Shown: positions 8,183-15,447, counted from the first letter of the stretch. The stretch: 17,810 bases of DNA from Bryobacteraceae bacterium (GCA_030044325.1 JASHWA010000235.1:1-17810); one strand, 5' to 3'. Notes: a model not told the origin generated them from the sequence alone. Translations and numbers: made by a program.

Positions 8183-8297
8183 GCGGCATTGATGCCGCGC
8201 GGAGCTTCAGCTCCGCCAATCGAATCGGGTAGCGCGGCTGAAGCCGCGCGCGGACGCTAAGGTCCGCCGTCCGCGGCCCGCGCGAAAGCGTGGCCGC
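8183..8297. repeat. array of five consecutive GC-rich hairpins
   Basis: Five inverted repeats lie almost back to back. (1) GCGGCAT 8183-8189 pairs with ATGCCGC 8192-8198. (2) GCGGAGC 8199-8205 pairs with GCTCCGC 8210-8216, loop TTCA. (3) GCGCGGC 8232-8238 pairs with GCCGCGC 8243-8249, loop TGAA. (4) GCGGAC 8250-8255 pairs with GTCCGC 8262-8267. (5) GCGGCC 8273-8278 pairs with GGCCGC 8292-8297 around an inner CGC-GAAA-GCG. Hairpins 2 and 3 have cores GCTTCAGC and GCTGAAGC, which are reverse complements, so they look like the same element in opposite orientation. This resembles a REP/BIME-type mosaic element. It fills the gap between capA's 3' end and the DinB gene's 5' end and could also act on transcript ends. 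There is no T tract. Confidence 0.75.
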
Positions 8298-8319
8298 CGG
8301 GTTGACCTCGCAGTACCAC

Positions 8320-9537
8320 TTAGTTCCGGCGCCGCTCGTTTTCGCGATTCAGACGAATTTCAGCGATCCCGGCCTTGACACTTACGGCAGTGCCGAAGGG
8401 GCGCGAATACTCCGCGATCCGCTCTAGAATATAACCGGCTTTCTCCCCCGTGGCGAGCTGCGGCAGGCCCCGCGTTTGAAGAAACAAATTGTTCGCGTGC
8501 AGATCCTGCGCGTCCGGCTGACCCTGGCCGATCACGTTCATGACGATCGGCCGAAGTGTGATCGACCGCACAGACCTTCCCTCGAACTCCACCGATGCAA
8601 CCGCGCTTTCCCAAGCCATCGGCTCCTGGATATACCACAGCGCCGGCGGAACATTATAAATAAAGTTGCCCAGATCGTAGAAAATCGGACGCCCTTTGAA
8701 GATTTCGATGCCATGCAGAAGCGGCGCGCCGTGCATCACCACCACATCGGCTCCCGCGTCAATCTCGGAATGTGCCCACTGTTTTAACCACTCCGGCGGA
8801 CGCAGCCGCTCCGCCATCCCCTCTTCGAAGATCGCTGTAAAAGGCTTGTCGAAGACGTGATTGTGCTGATAGACGATAACCAGGTCGGCTTTCTTCGCGG
8901 CCTCTCGAATGTTATTGAGAATGTTCTCCGCATCCCGGGGATTCGGCTTGTTTCCGGCATCGACATGCAACTCGTTCACGCCCGGCTGTGTCGCCGTCGC
9001 CGCTCCTCCCGCGGGCACCAGTCCCGAAGCCATCGCGATCAGCGCCACGTTCCCTTTAGGCGTCCGAAGATAACCCGGCGCCGCGGCTTCCTGGAGCGTT
9101 TCGCCGATGCCGGCGTGAGCGAGACCCAGGCGCGCGACCGCGCCCAGCGTGTTGCGAATCCCCGGAATCTTCAGATCGCAGGAATGATTATTGGATAAAG
9201 CCAGGAGATTGAAGCCGAGCTCCTTCAGGGCATCCAATACTTCCGGAGGCGCCACGAATCCGCGTCCCTGCATCGGTACCTCCTGATTCGGCTGGCCCGG
9301 TTCCGCGATCGTGCCTTCGAAGTTGGTAAAGCGCACATCGGCGCCTTCAACCAGCGATGAAATCGCAGTCACTTGCGCGGGCGCGGTCTTGCGGATGTCC
9401 GACCGGATCATCGATTGCCCCGTTAAAGTAATGCGAATCGTGGCCGACTGAGCCCACGCGCCGCGTCCCAAGGCGAGGATGGCTGCAACGCACACCGCCA
9501 TTCTCGAGAACCTGGCACGGCCCGGCACGGTTGCCAT
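8320..9537 (-). CDS. secreted CapA-family (PGA_cap, PF09587) metallophosphatase-like protein
   Basis: The product is 405 residues with a signal peptide (hydrophobic 13-28, cleavage after AWA at about residue 29). It shows the CapA landmarks in order: 'TNFEGTIAEPG' (71-81), 'GFNLLALSNNHSCD' (108-121), 'GLAHAGIGE' (138-146), 'VIVYQHNHVFDKPF' (220-233), 'ADVVVMHGAPLLHGIEIF' (263-280) and 'GRPIFYDLGNFIYN' (282-295). CapA-like proteins have a calcineurin-like phosphoesterase fold. The name comes from polyglutamate capsule export, but most members have no demonstrated function. The first family motif, usually GDxM, is here TGQSMI with Q41 in place of the aspartate ligand, so activity may differ. 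There are no capB/capC partners nearby. The ATG at 9537 has AAGGAGA (complement 9544-9550) and an ideal -10 box upstream. It is divergent from the amidase gene. Confidence 0.85.
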   Translation of the reverse strand: MATVPGRARFSRMAVCVAAILALGRGAWAQSATIRITLTGQSMIRSDIRKTAPAQVTAISSLVEGADVRFTNFEGTIAEPGQPNQEVPMQGRGFVAPPEVLDALKELGFNLLALSNNHSCDLKIPGIRNTLGAVARLGLAHAGIGETLQEAAAPGYLRTPKGNVALIAMASGLVPAGGAATATQPGVNELHVDAGNKPNPRDAENILNNIREAAKKADLVIVYQHNHVFDKPFTAIFEEGMAERLRPPEWLKQWAHSEIDAGADVVVMHGAPLLHGIEIFKGRPIFYDLGNFIYNVPPALWYIQEPMAWESAVASVEFEGRSVRSITLRPIVMNVIGQGQPDAQDLHANNLFLQTRGLPQLATGEKAGYILERIAEYSRPFGTAVSVKAGIAEIRLNRENERRRN

Positions 9538-9559
9538 CTAAACTCTCCTTTCAAGCGCA

Positions 9560-9565
9560 ATTATA
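9560..9565 (-). promoter_or_regulatory. -10 box for the CapA-like gene
   Basis: On the minus strand this reads TATAAT, a perfect -10 consensus. Transcription would start near 9553, just upstream of the Shine-Dalgarno at 9544-9550, giving a leader of about 16 nt. No good -35 is visible. Confidence 0.5.
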
Positions 9566-9601
9566 AGCCGCACGACACCAGCGGGCGGTAACCGCGCCGC
9601 G

Positions 9602-9610
9602 TGCTACGAT
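9602..9610 (+). promoter_or_regulatory. extended -10 box directly before the amidase start
   Basis: The bases TGC followed by TACGAT (9605-9610) match an extended -10 (TGn-TAnnnT). Standard spacing puts +1 at 9617, exactly the A of the amidase ATG. No Shine-Dalgarno lies between, so a leaderless transcript is expected. Confidence 0.4.
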
Positions 9611-9616
9611 CTCCAC

Positions 9617-11494
9617 ATGAAATCCGCCCGGTATCTTGTCTGCTGTCTCCTCGCGATCGCGGCACGGCAAACCGTCCTCGCCCAGACGTTCGAAGTGGCC
9701 GAGGCGTCCATTGCCGACGAGCAGAAGGCGATGACCGAAGGCCGCGCAACGTCCAAAGCGCTGGTGCAGGCTTATCTCGATCGCATCCGGGCCTTCGATC
9801 ATCAGGGACCCGGCTTGAACGCGCTGATCACGCTGAACCCCAACGCGCTCGACCAGGCCGAGTCGCTCGATCGCGAGCGCGCCGCCCAAGGCCCCCGCGG
9901 CCCGCTGCATGGGATTCCCGTCATCGTCAAGGACAACTACAGCACCGCCGATATGCAGACCACCGCGGGCACCATGGCGCTCATCGGATTCGTCCCTTCG
10001 AGCGACGCGTTCCAGGTCCGTAAACTGCGCGAGGCCGGTGCGGTGATCATCGCCAAATCCAATCTGCACGAGCTCGCTTCCGGCATCACCACCACCGGCT
10101 CCGCTTTCGGGCAGACGCGGAATCCCTACGACCCGACGCGTTATCCGGGAGGATCGAGCGGTGGAACTGCCGCGGCCGTCGCCGCCGGCTTTGCAGCGGC
10201 CGGCATGGGATCGGATACCTGCGGCTCGATTCGCATTCCCTCCTCGGTGAACAATCTCGTCGGGCTCCGGCCGACCAAGGGACTCTCGAGCATCGCCGGA
10301 ATCGTTCCCCTTTCGACCACTCAAGACGTCGGCGGTCCGCTTGCCCGCTCCGTTGCCGACCTCGCCGCCATGCTCGATGCGACCATCGGCGAAGATCCCG
10401 CCGATCCCGCCACCCATCTCGATTCCGGCCGCACCCGGCCGCGCTTCATGGATGCCCTGAAGACGGACGCGCTCAAGGACGCTCATCTTGGAGTGCTCGA
10501 ACCTCTCTTCGGCAACGCATCCGACGATCAGGACGTGATCCGCGTGGTTCGCGCGTCCATCGATGAGCTCAAAAAGGAAGGCGCCACCGCCGTTCCCGTT
10601 GCGATGCCGGACCTGCTGGCCGATCTGAACGGATCTTCCGTCATCAACGCCGAATTTAAGGAGGATCTGGCAAAGTATCTTGCCGCACACGCCAACGCGC
10701 CGGTCCATTCGCTCGAGGAAATCGTCGAAGGCGGCCTGGTTCACTCCGCCCTCGAAAACGTGTTGACCGCCCGCGCAAACTCGAAAGGGCGCGACACCTA
10801 CGAATACCGCATTGCGCTGGCGAAGCGAGTGGCGATCCAGCAGACCATCCTCAAGCTGATGGACGACCAGAAGCTCGACGCGCTGGTTTATCCCACGCTT
10901 CTGCGAAAGCCCGCGATCATCGGCACACCCCAGGGCGGCTCAACCTGCCAGCTCAGCGCATCCACCGGATTTCCGGCCATTAGCATGCCCGCGGGATTTA
11001 CGCCCGACGGATTGCCGGTGGGCGTCGAGCTGCTCGGCCGCGCCTGGGACGACGCCAGGCTCGTTTCCTACGCTTATGCGTACGAGCAGGCCGCCCATCA
11101 TCGCCGCGCACCCACCCGAACCCCCGCCCTTTTCGGCCGCACGGGCGTCCCCGCCCTTACCTGGCAATCGAGCGCGCTCGCCGGCTCCAGCACGTTATCC
11201 GTAAACCTCACCTTCGATCCAACCACAAACGATCTCGCCTACACAGTGACCGCAGCCGGCTTCGCCGATGGTGAAATTCTCCTGGCCAGCATTCATCGCA
11301 GATCCAAAGGCGACAATGGCCCCGCAATCGCGGTCCTCGCCAACCACAGCTTTCAAACCCTCGCCGGCAGCGAAAGACTTTCGAACCAGGACCGCGACAG
11401 CCTGATGGCGGGCAATCTCTACCTGAGGCTCGCGACACGGTCGGAGAGCACGAATAACCTTCGGATTACATTCAAGCCGCCGGCGCAGCATTAG
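9617..11494 (+). CDS. secreted amidase-signature hydrolase with C-terminal CHRD-like domain
   Basis: The product is 625 residues. A signal peptide (residues 1-22, ending VLA) is followed by an amidase-signature (AS) domain of about 30-500. The Ser-cisSer-Lys triad is visible: K105 in 'GIPVIVKDNY', the serine pair S180/S181 in 'YPGGSSGGTAA', and nucleophile S204 in 'GSDTCGSIRIPSS'. C202 replaces the common glycine. AS enzymes hydrolyse amide bonds of varied substrates; an exported one may act on peptidoglycan-, peptide- or polymer-derived amides, but the substrate is unknown. Residues about 519-619 form a separate beta-rich tail. 'NDLAYTVTAAGFADGE', 'ASIHRRSKGDNGPAIAVLA' and 'SLMAGNLYLRLATRSE' follow the pattern of CHRD domains, with SIH for the usual HIH. 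AS enzymes are usually 450-520 residues, so the tail accounts for the extra length. No Shine-Dalgarno is seen. It is divergent from capA (79-bp gap) and convergent with the transporter gene (18-nt gap). Confidence 0.9.
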   Translation: MKSARYLVCCLLAIAARQTVLAQTFEVAEASIADEQKAMTEGRATSKALVQAYLDRIRAFDHQGPGLNALITLNPNALDQAESLDRERAAQGPRGPLHGIPVIVKDNYSTADMQTTAGTMALIGFVPSSDAFQVRKLREAGAVIIAKSNLHELASGITTTGSAFGQTRNPYDPTRYPGGSSGGTAAAVAAGFAAAGMGSDTCGSIRIPSSVNNLVGLRPTKGLSSIAGIVPLSTTQDVGGPLARSVADLAAMLDATIGEDPADPATHLDSGRTRPRFMDALKTDALKDAHLGVLEPLFGNASDDQDVIRVVRASIDELKKEGATAVPVAMPDLLADLNGSSVINAEFKEDLAKYLAAHANAPVHSLEEIVEGGLVHSALENVLTARANSKGRDTYEYRIALAKRVAIQQTILKLMDDQKLDALVYPTLLRKPAIIGTPQGGSTCQLSASTGFPAISMPAGFTPDGLPVGVELLGRAWDDARLVSYAYAYEQAAHHRRAPTRTPALFGRTGVPALTWQSSALAGSSTLSVNLTFDPTTNDLAYTVTAAGFADGEILLASIHRRSKGDNGPAIAVLANHSFQTLAGSERLSNQDRDSLMAGNLYLRLATRSESTNNLRITFKPPAQH

Positions 11495-11512
11495 CGGCGG
11501 GCGCCGCTTCTT

Positions 11513-12262
11513 CTAACCCGCCATGGCGCGCCAGCACAGTTGGCCGCCCATGGACACCAGCCACAGCGATAACGCGAACCGTAGCGGACGCGATGGGATC
11601 AATGAAAGCGAGCTCGCGCCGGCCAGCGCTCCAACCAGTCCGCCCATAGCAAGTTTCAAAACCAGTGCGGCGTTGTAGTTTCCCGATCCCAGGCTGATCC
11701 CTCCACCCGCCAGCGACAGACCCAGCCCGAACAACAGATCCGTGCCGACCACCTGCGCGGTCGAAATCGCCGTAAAACTCATCAGCACCAGCGAACCGAG
11801 CGCGCCCGCTCCGGCTGAGGAAAACCCCACCTCCGCTCCGATCGGAAGCGCCGCTAACGGAAGCCATGCCAGACGCTCCCTTTGCGGCAGCGCCCGTTTA
11901 CGCGAAAACAGGCGAATCAGATTCAGCACGGCCATCAGAATAATGGTCGCGCCGAGCAGACCGAATAACGGACCCTTTCGATTTGCCGCGTTCAATCTTC
12001 CCAGAACCAAGGACCCGAGCACGACGCCGGGCAATCCACCCGCGAGCATAAGTCCCAAAATCCGGAAATTCACTTGCTGCCGAAAAACGTAAACCGGCGC
12101 GGCGGCCAGCTTCACGATCGCGGTGAACAACAGCGCAGTTCCGACGCTTTCGACCGGCGGGACTCCCAGAAACAGCGTCAGCACCGGCGCGGTGATCACG
12201 CCGCCTCCGACGCCGGTCAATCCGATCAGAACCGCGATCGCGAACCCCAGGAGAATTTCCAT
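11513..12262 (-). CDS. TauE/SafE-family transporter in the sulfate-assimilation operon
   Basis: This 249-residue integral membrane protein has about seven to eight hydrophobic segments and the two-fold pseudo-repeat of the TauE/SafE family. The first-half motif is 'GLTGVGGGVITAPVL' (14-28) and the second-half counterpart is 'GFSSAGAGALGSLVL' (146-160). Family members move sulfite, sulfonates or related organosulfur anions. TauE-type permeases in assimilatory cys clusters have also been proposed as sulfate importers (for example CysZ of Corynebacterium glutamicum, from memory). As the last gene after cysD-cysN-cysH it should handle sulfate uptake or sulfite overflow; direction cannot be read from sequence. 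The ATG at 12262 lies 4 nt after the cysH stop and starts the first TM helix. The frame is open farther upstream, but that part lies inside cysH. Confidence 0.88.
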   Translation of the reverse strand: MEILLGFAIAVLIGLTGVGGGVITAPVLTLFLGVPPVESVGTALLFTAIVKLAAAPVYVFRQQVNFRILGLMLAGGLPGVVLGSLVLGRLNAANRKGPLFGLLGATIILMAVLNLIRLFSRKRALPQRERLAWLPLAALPIGAEVGFSSAGAGALGSLVLMSFTAISTAQVVGTDLLFGLGLSLAGGGISLGSGNYNAALVLKLAMGGLVGALAGASSLSLIPSRPLRFALSLWLVSMGGQLCWRAMAG

Positions 12263-12266
12263 CGCA

Positions 12267-12905
12267 TCACCGCTGAATGTGAATCCCGCATTCCAGCTTC
12301 TGGCCGGTCCAGCGGCCCGAGCGCGGATCGTTCGGGTCGAGCGGAAGCGATGTGCACGGCTTGCAGCCGATGCTCGTGTATCCCTGCGCGTAGAGCGGCA
12401 GCTCCGCAATGTCGTTCGATTGCAGATACTGCCACACATCCCGCGTGGACCAGTCGGCGAGCGGGCTGATTTTTGTGAGCCGCTTTCCCGAGGGCAAAGT
12501 GAACTCGTCCATCGCCCTCAATTGCGCGCGCGATCTGGACTGCTCCCGGCGCAAGCCGGTGAACCACGCGTTGTAACCCTCAAGCGCCGCAAACAACGGC
12601 TCGACTTTGCGCAGTTCGCAGCATCGGTCCGGTGCGGATTGATACAGAATCCCGAATCGCGCCTCTTGTTCCGGGACCGTGTACCGCGGCGTCAGATTGA
12701 TCAGGTTGAGATCCCAGTCGCGCGCCAGCCGGTCGCGATACGCGTAAGTCTCGGCGAAATGATATCCCGTGTCTAAGAAAAGCACCGGAATGCGCGGACG
12801 CCGCGCGATCAGCATGTGCACCAGCGCCACGCATTCGGATTGAAAACTCGAAGTCACGCATTCCGCGCCACTCGCCGCTTCGAGTGCCTGCTCGATCAAG
12901 TCCAT
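12267..12905 (-). CDS. cysH: assimilatory APS reductase, iron-sulfur type
   Basis: The enzyme reduces adenosine 5'-phosphosulfate to sulfite and AMP, with thioredoxin as usual donor. The 212-residue protein has a degenerate PP-loop (SSFQSE, 19-24), 'LFLDTGYHFAETY' (42-54), 'GLRREQSRSR' (117-126), C95-C96 in 'DRCCELRK', C181/C184 in 'IGCKPCTSLP' and C206 in the terminal 'ECGIHI'. The CC...CxxC set is known to bind a [4Fe-4S] cluster and marks the APS-using branch rather than the PAPS-using, cluster-less E. coli type. C206 is the catalytic nucleophile. It is slightly shorter at the N-terminus than many homologues (about 230-260). The ATG at 12905 shares its A with the cysN stop (TGATG) and is preceded by AGGGGAGGGG (complement of 12911-12920), five nt away. 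The frame is open upstream into cysN, but that start is not needed. Confidence 0.93.
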   Translation of the reverse strand: MDLIEQALEAASGAECVTSSFQSECVALVHMLIARRPRIPVLFLDTGYHFAETYAYRDRLARDWDLNLINLTPRYTVPEQEARFGILYQSAPDRCCELRKVEPLFAALEGYNAWFTGLRREQSRSRAQLRAMDEFTLPSGKRLTKISPLADWSTRDVWQYLQSNDIAELPLYAQGYTSIGCKPCTSLPLDPNDPRSGRWTGQKLECGIHIQR

Positions 12906-14512
12906 CAAATCCCCTCCCCTCGTGAACCAAGATGACGCGCGTGAAGAATGCCCTCCTGCTCGAGATCGCTCAGAATTTCGCCTGTGGCGCCATCGCGGGT
13001 TCCCTCCGACGTCCGCAGCGCGAGCATTCCGGCGCGTTCGAGCGCACGGGCCGATTGCTCGGATTCCACTACCGCGGCCGCGCAGCCGCGATCGAACAGC
13101 GCGCGCTCGAGAGCCAGCGCCAGATCCATCGTGGACGTCCGGATCACTGCGCCGCGATGACCCCATCGCGCCACGCGCTCGGCCGGGCTCACCGGACCCG
13201 CGTCGCGGCGCTCGGCCAACGCCCGCATCATGCCCGCGCCGCTGGTCGCATTCGATTCGGGATCGATGAGGATGAAACTGCCGGTCATGCGATTGAGCCG
13301 GTAGGGATCGAAAAACAGCGGTTTCGATGCGGCCACCTCCGCCAGGCCGATCTCATTCATGGCGAGCGTATGCGCGCTCTCGTCCCCCAACGTTTCGATA
13401 TTCATGCGCTGCCGCATCGACACCCGCGCCGAAACCGTCCTCGCGGTGTGCTTCAAGATGTATCGTTTTGCAGGGTCCAGCGGCCGCGCATCCATCCAGA
13501 TGATCTGCGCTTCGAATCGTTCCGTAGCGTGCGGAGCCCGCGCCTCGCCCGAATACAGCAGATCTCCACGGCTGATGTCGAGCTGGTCTTCGAGTTCGAG
13601 CGTGACCGCCATCGGCGCGAACGCTTCCTCGAAATCTCCCTCCAATGCGGCGATCCGCTTTACGCGCGATTTCAGCCGCGTCGGTAGCGCCGTCACCACG
13701 TCGCCGGCTCGAATTCGTCCCGAAGCGATGGTGCCCGCATATCCGCGAAAGGAATGGTCCGGCCGCAGGACCAGTTGCACCGGCATGCGAAATTCGGTGT
13801 GCGCGGCGGTCCTCCGAATCGGAACCGTCTCCAGGTGCTCGAGCAGGCTCGGCCCCTCGAACCACGGCATCCTGCCGCTGCGCCTCACCACGTTATCGCC
13901 GGTGAGCGCGCTGATGGGAAGAAACACGGCCTCCCGAATCCCGAGTTTTCCGAGCGCCTCGGAAAACTCCAGACGGATTTTCTCAAACACTTGCGCGTCG
14001 TAGCCGGCCAGATCCATTTTGTTGATCGCCACCACGCACCGCGGGATTCCGAGTAGCGAACAGATGGACGCGTGCCGTCGCGATTGCGGAAGCACGCCCA
14101 ATCGCGCGTCAATCAGCACGATGGCCAGATCCGCCGTGGACGCCCCGGTGGCCATGTTGCGCGTGTACTGCTCGTGCCCGGGCGTGTCGGCGATGATGAA
14201 TTTTCGCCGCGCCGTGGCGAAATAGCGATACGCAACATCGATGGTGATGCCCTGCTCGCGTTCGGCGCGAAGCCCGTCCGTCAGCAGAGATAAATCGAGC
14301 GCGCCGGCCGAGCGGTTGCGCGTCGCTTTCGCCGCGGCGTGAATCTGATCCTCGAACACGTTGCGCGAATCGTACAGCAGCCGCCCGATCAGCGTGCTTT
14401 TCCCGTCGTCCACGCTGCCGCAGGTCAGCAATCGCAGCAGATCCTTTTTCCGCTCCGTCGCCACATATTGGGCGAACGCCGATTCCTCCAAGCTCTCGAC
14501 CAACGCGGCCAT
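12905..14512 (-). CDS. cysN: sulfate adenylyltransferase GTPase subunit with degenerate C-terminal APS-kinase-like region
   Basis: This is the GTPase that drives the CysD adenylyltransferase to make APS from sulfate and ATP. The 535-residue protein begins with an EF-Tu-like G domain: P-loop 'GSVDDGKST' (32-40), 'REQGITIDVAYR' (85-96), 'DTPGH' (109-113), 'NKMD' (164-167) and 'SAL' (201-203). The beta-barrel domains end near 'GSFILIDPESNATSGAGM' (411-428). Plain CysN ends about here to 475; fused CysNC runs to about 620-640. Residues 441-535 resemble CysC: 'GHRGAVIRTS' then 'ALERALFDRGC', 'ALERAGMLAL' and a final 'GEILSDLEQEGIL'. The kinase P-loop (GxSGSGKST) and the DGDNxR block are absent, so it cannot be an active kinase. 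Its start overlaps the cysD stop as TGATG, with GAGGG in the cysD end as ribosome-binding site. Confidence 0.93.
   Translation of the reverse strand: MAALVESLEESAFAQYVATERKKDLLRLLTCGSVDDGKSTLIGRLLYDSRNVFEDQIHAAAKATRNRSAGALDLSLLTDGLRAEREQGITIDVAYRYFATARRKFIIADTPGHEQYTRNMATGASTADLAIVLIDARLGVLPQSRRHASICSLLGIPRCVVAINKMDLAGYDAQVFEKIRLEFSEALGKLGIREAVFLPISALTGDNVVRRSGRMPWFEGPSLLEHLETVPIRRTAAHTEFRMPVQLVLRPDHSFRGYAGTIASGRIRAGDVVTALPTRLKSRVKRIAALEGDFEEAFAPMAVTLELEDQLDISRGDLLYSGEARAPHATERFEAQIIWMDARPLDPAKRYILKHTARTVSARVSMRQRMNIETLGDESAHTLAMNEIGLAEVAASKPLFFDPYRLNRMTGSFILIDPESNATSGAGMMRALAERRDAGPVSPAERVARWGHRGAVIRTSTMDLALALERALFDRGCAAAVVESEQSARALERAGMLALRTSEGTRDGATGEILSDLEQEGILHARHLGSRGEGI
12911..12920 (-). 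promoter_or_regulatory. strong Shine-Dalgarno for cysH inside the end of cysN
   Basis: On the minus strand this reads AGGGGAGGGG, 5 nt before the cysH ATG at 12905. It lies within the last codons of cysN, supports re-initiation at the TGATG overlap, and fixes the cysH start. Confidence 0.65.
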
Positions 14513-15414
14513 CAGAAATAACCCTCGCGCTTTTTCATTTCCATCGAGCCGTCCTGATCGTGATCGATCACGCGATTCTCCCGTTCCGACCGCCGCGCCG
14601 CAATCAGCTCTTCAATGATCTTAGGAACCGTATCCGCATCCGAACGAATCGCCCCCGTGCACGGGCTGCAGCCGAGCGAGCGCATGCGGCAGCGGACCAT
14701 CTTCGGCTGTTCGCCGTCGAGCATCGGAATGAACGGCTGTTCCACCGGAATCAGCGTCTCTCCGCGCACCAGCATCGGCCGTTCCTTGGCGAAATAGAGT
14801 GGAACGATCGGGATCTTCTCGACATGGATGTAGTGCCATACGTCCAGCTCGGTCCAGTTTGATAGTGGGAAAATACGAATGCTCTCAGCGGATTCGATCC
14901 GGTTATTAAAGATGTTCCAGAGCTCCGGCCGCTGATTCTTCGGATCCCATTGGCCGTGAGCGTCGCGAAACGAATAAATTCGCTCCTTTGCCCGGGAGCG
15001 CTCCTCATCGCGACGCGCACCGCCCATGGCCGCGTCGAACCCGCCCTCCCGGATCGCATCTAGAAGCGCCTGTGTCTTCAATAATCCGCAGCAGCGCTGC
15101 GTTCCGATCGCGAACGGCTGCGCGCCATCTTCCAGCGCTTTGCGATTGGTGTGAACAATCAGCCTGACTCCCATCTGGCGCGTGTAAAAATCGCGGAATT
15201 CAATCATTTCACGGAACTTATAGCTGGTATCCACGTGCAGCAGCGGGAACGGAATAGGGCCTGGATAGAACGCCTTCTGCGCCAGCCGCACAAGGCACGA
15301 TGAGTCTTTTCCGATCGAGTAGAGCAACACGGGCCGCTGAAATTCGCTGGCGACCTCGCGCAGAATGTGCATGCTCTCGGCTTCCAGCAACTGGAGATGG
15401 CTGAGTTCAGGCAC
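14512..15414 (-). CDS. cysD: sulfate adenylyltransferase catalytic subunit 2
   Basis: This is the catalytic ATP-sulfurylase subunit of the CysDN complex. It adenylates sulfate to APS, the first step of assimilation. Its 300 residues are the typical length. Landmarks are the PP-loop 'LLYSIGKDSSCLVRLA' (30-45), 'FPLLHVDTSYKFREM' (56-70), 'AMGGARRDEERSRAKERIYS' (129-148), 'IFPLSNWTELDVWHYI' (181-196) and 'RMRSLGCSPCTGAI' (243-256). The start is placed at GTG 15414, which gives 'MPELSHLQLLEAESMHI' and matches the family N-terminus; an in-frame ATG at 15447 would add 11 unlike residues. TATACT lies just upstream, with no Shine-Dalgarno, so the operon may begin as a leaderless mRNA. It is the first gene of cysD-cysN-cysH-TauE/SafE and is divergent from the nucleotidyltransferase gene. 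Confidence 0.95.
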   Translation of the reverse strand: MPELSHLQLLEAESMHILREVASEFQRPVLLYSIGKDSSCLVRLAQKAFYPGPIPFPLLHVDTSYKFREMIEFRDFYTRQMGVRLIVHTNRKALEDGAQPFAIGTQRCCGLLKTQALLDAIREGGFDAAMGGARRDEERSRAKERIYSFRDAHGQWDPKNQRPELWNIFNNRIESAESIRIFPLSNWTELDVWHYIHVEKIPIVPLYFAKERPMLVRGETLIPVEQPFIPMLDGEQPKMVRCRMRSLGCSPCTGAIRSDADTVPKIIEELIAARRSERENRVIDHDQDGSMEMKKREGYF

Positions 15415-15420
15415 GCATTG

Positions 15421-15447
15421 AGTATACACCATAATCTCTATCGACAA
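15421..15447 (-). promoter_or_regulatory. putative promoter of the cysD operon
   Basis: On the minus strand, TTGTCG (15447-15442) and TATACT (15426-15421) form -35- and -10-like boxes 15 bp apart, short of the ideal 17. The -10 places +1 at 15414, the G of the cysD GTG codon. No S-box or other riboswitch is evident ahead of this sulfur operon. Confidence 0.4.

Noticed and set aside
8183..8297. Reading the hairpin array as a CRISPR array
   Set aside because: The units are different palindromes without identical repeats or spacers of constant length, and there are no cas genes.
9551..10744. A 397-codon minus-strand open frame antisense to the amidase
   Set aside because: It lies entirely opposite the amidase catalytic region, reads as glycine/arginine-rich shadow sequence and has no recognisable domain. 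It also covers the capA/amidase promoter gap.
12263..12439. N-terminal extension of the TauE/SafE permease into cysH
   Set aside because: It overlaps conserved cysH codons, including the catalytic cysteine region, and the added residues are arginine/serine-rich rather than membrane-like.
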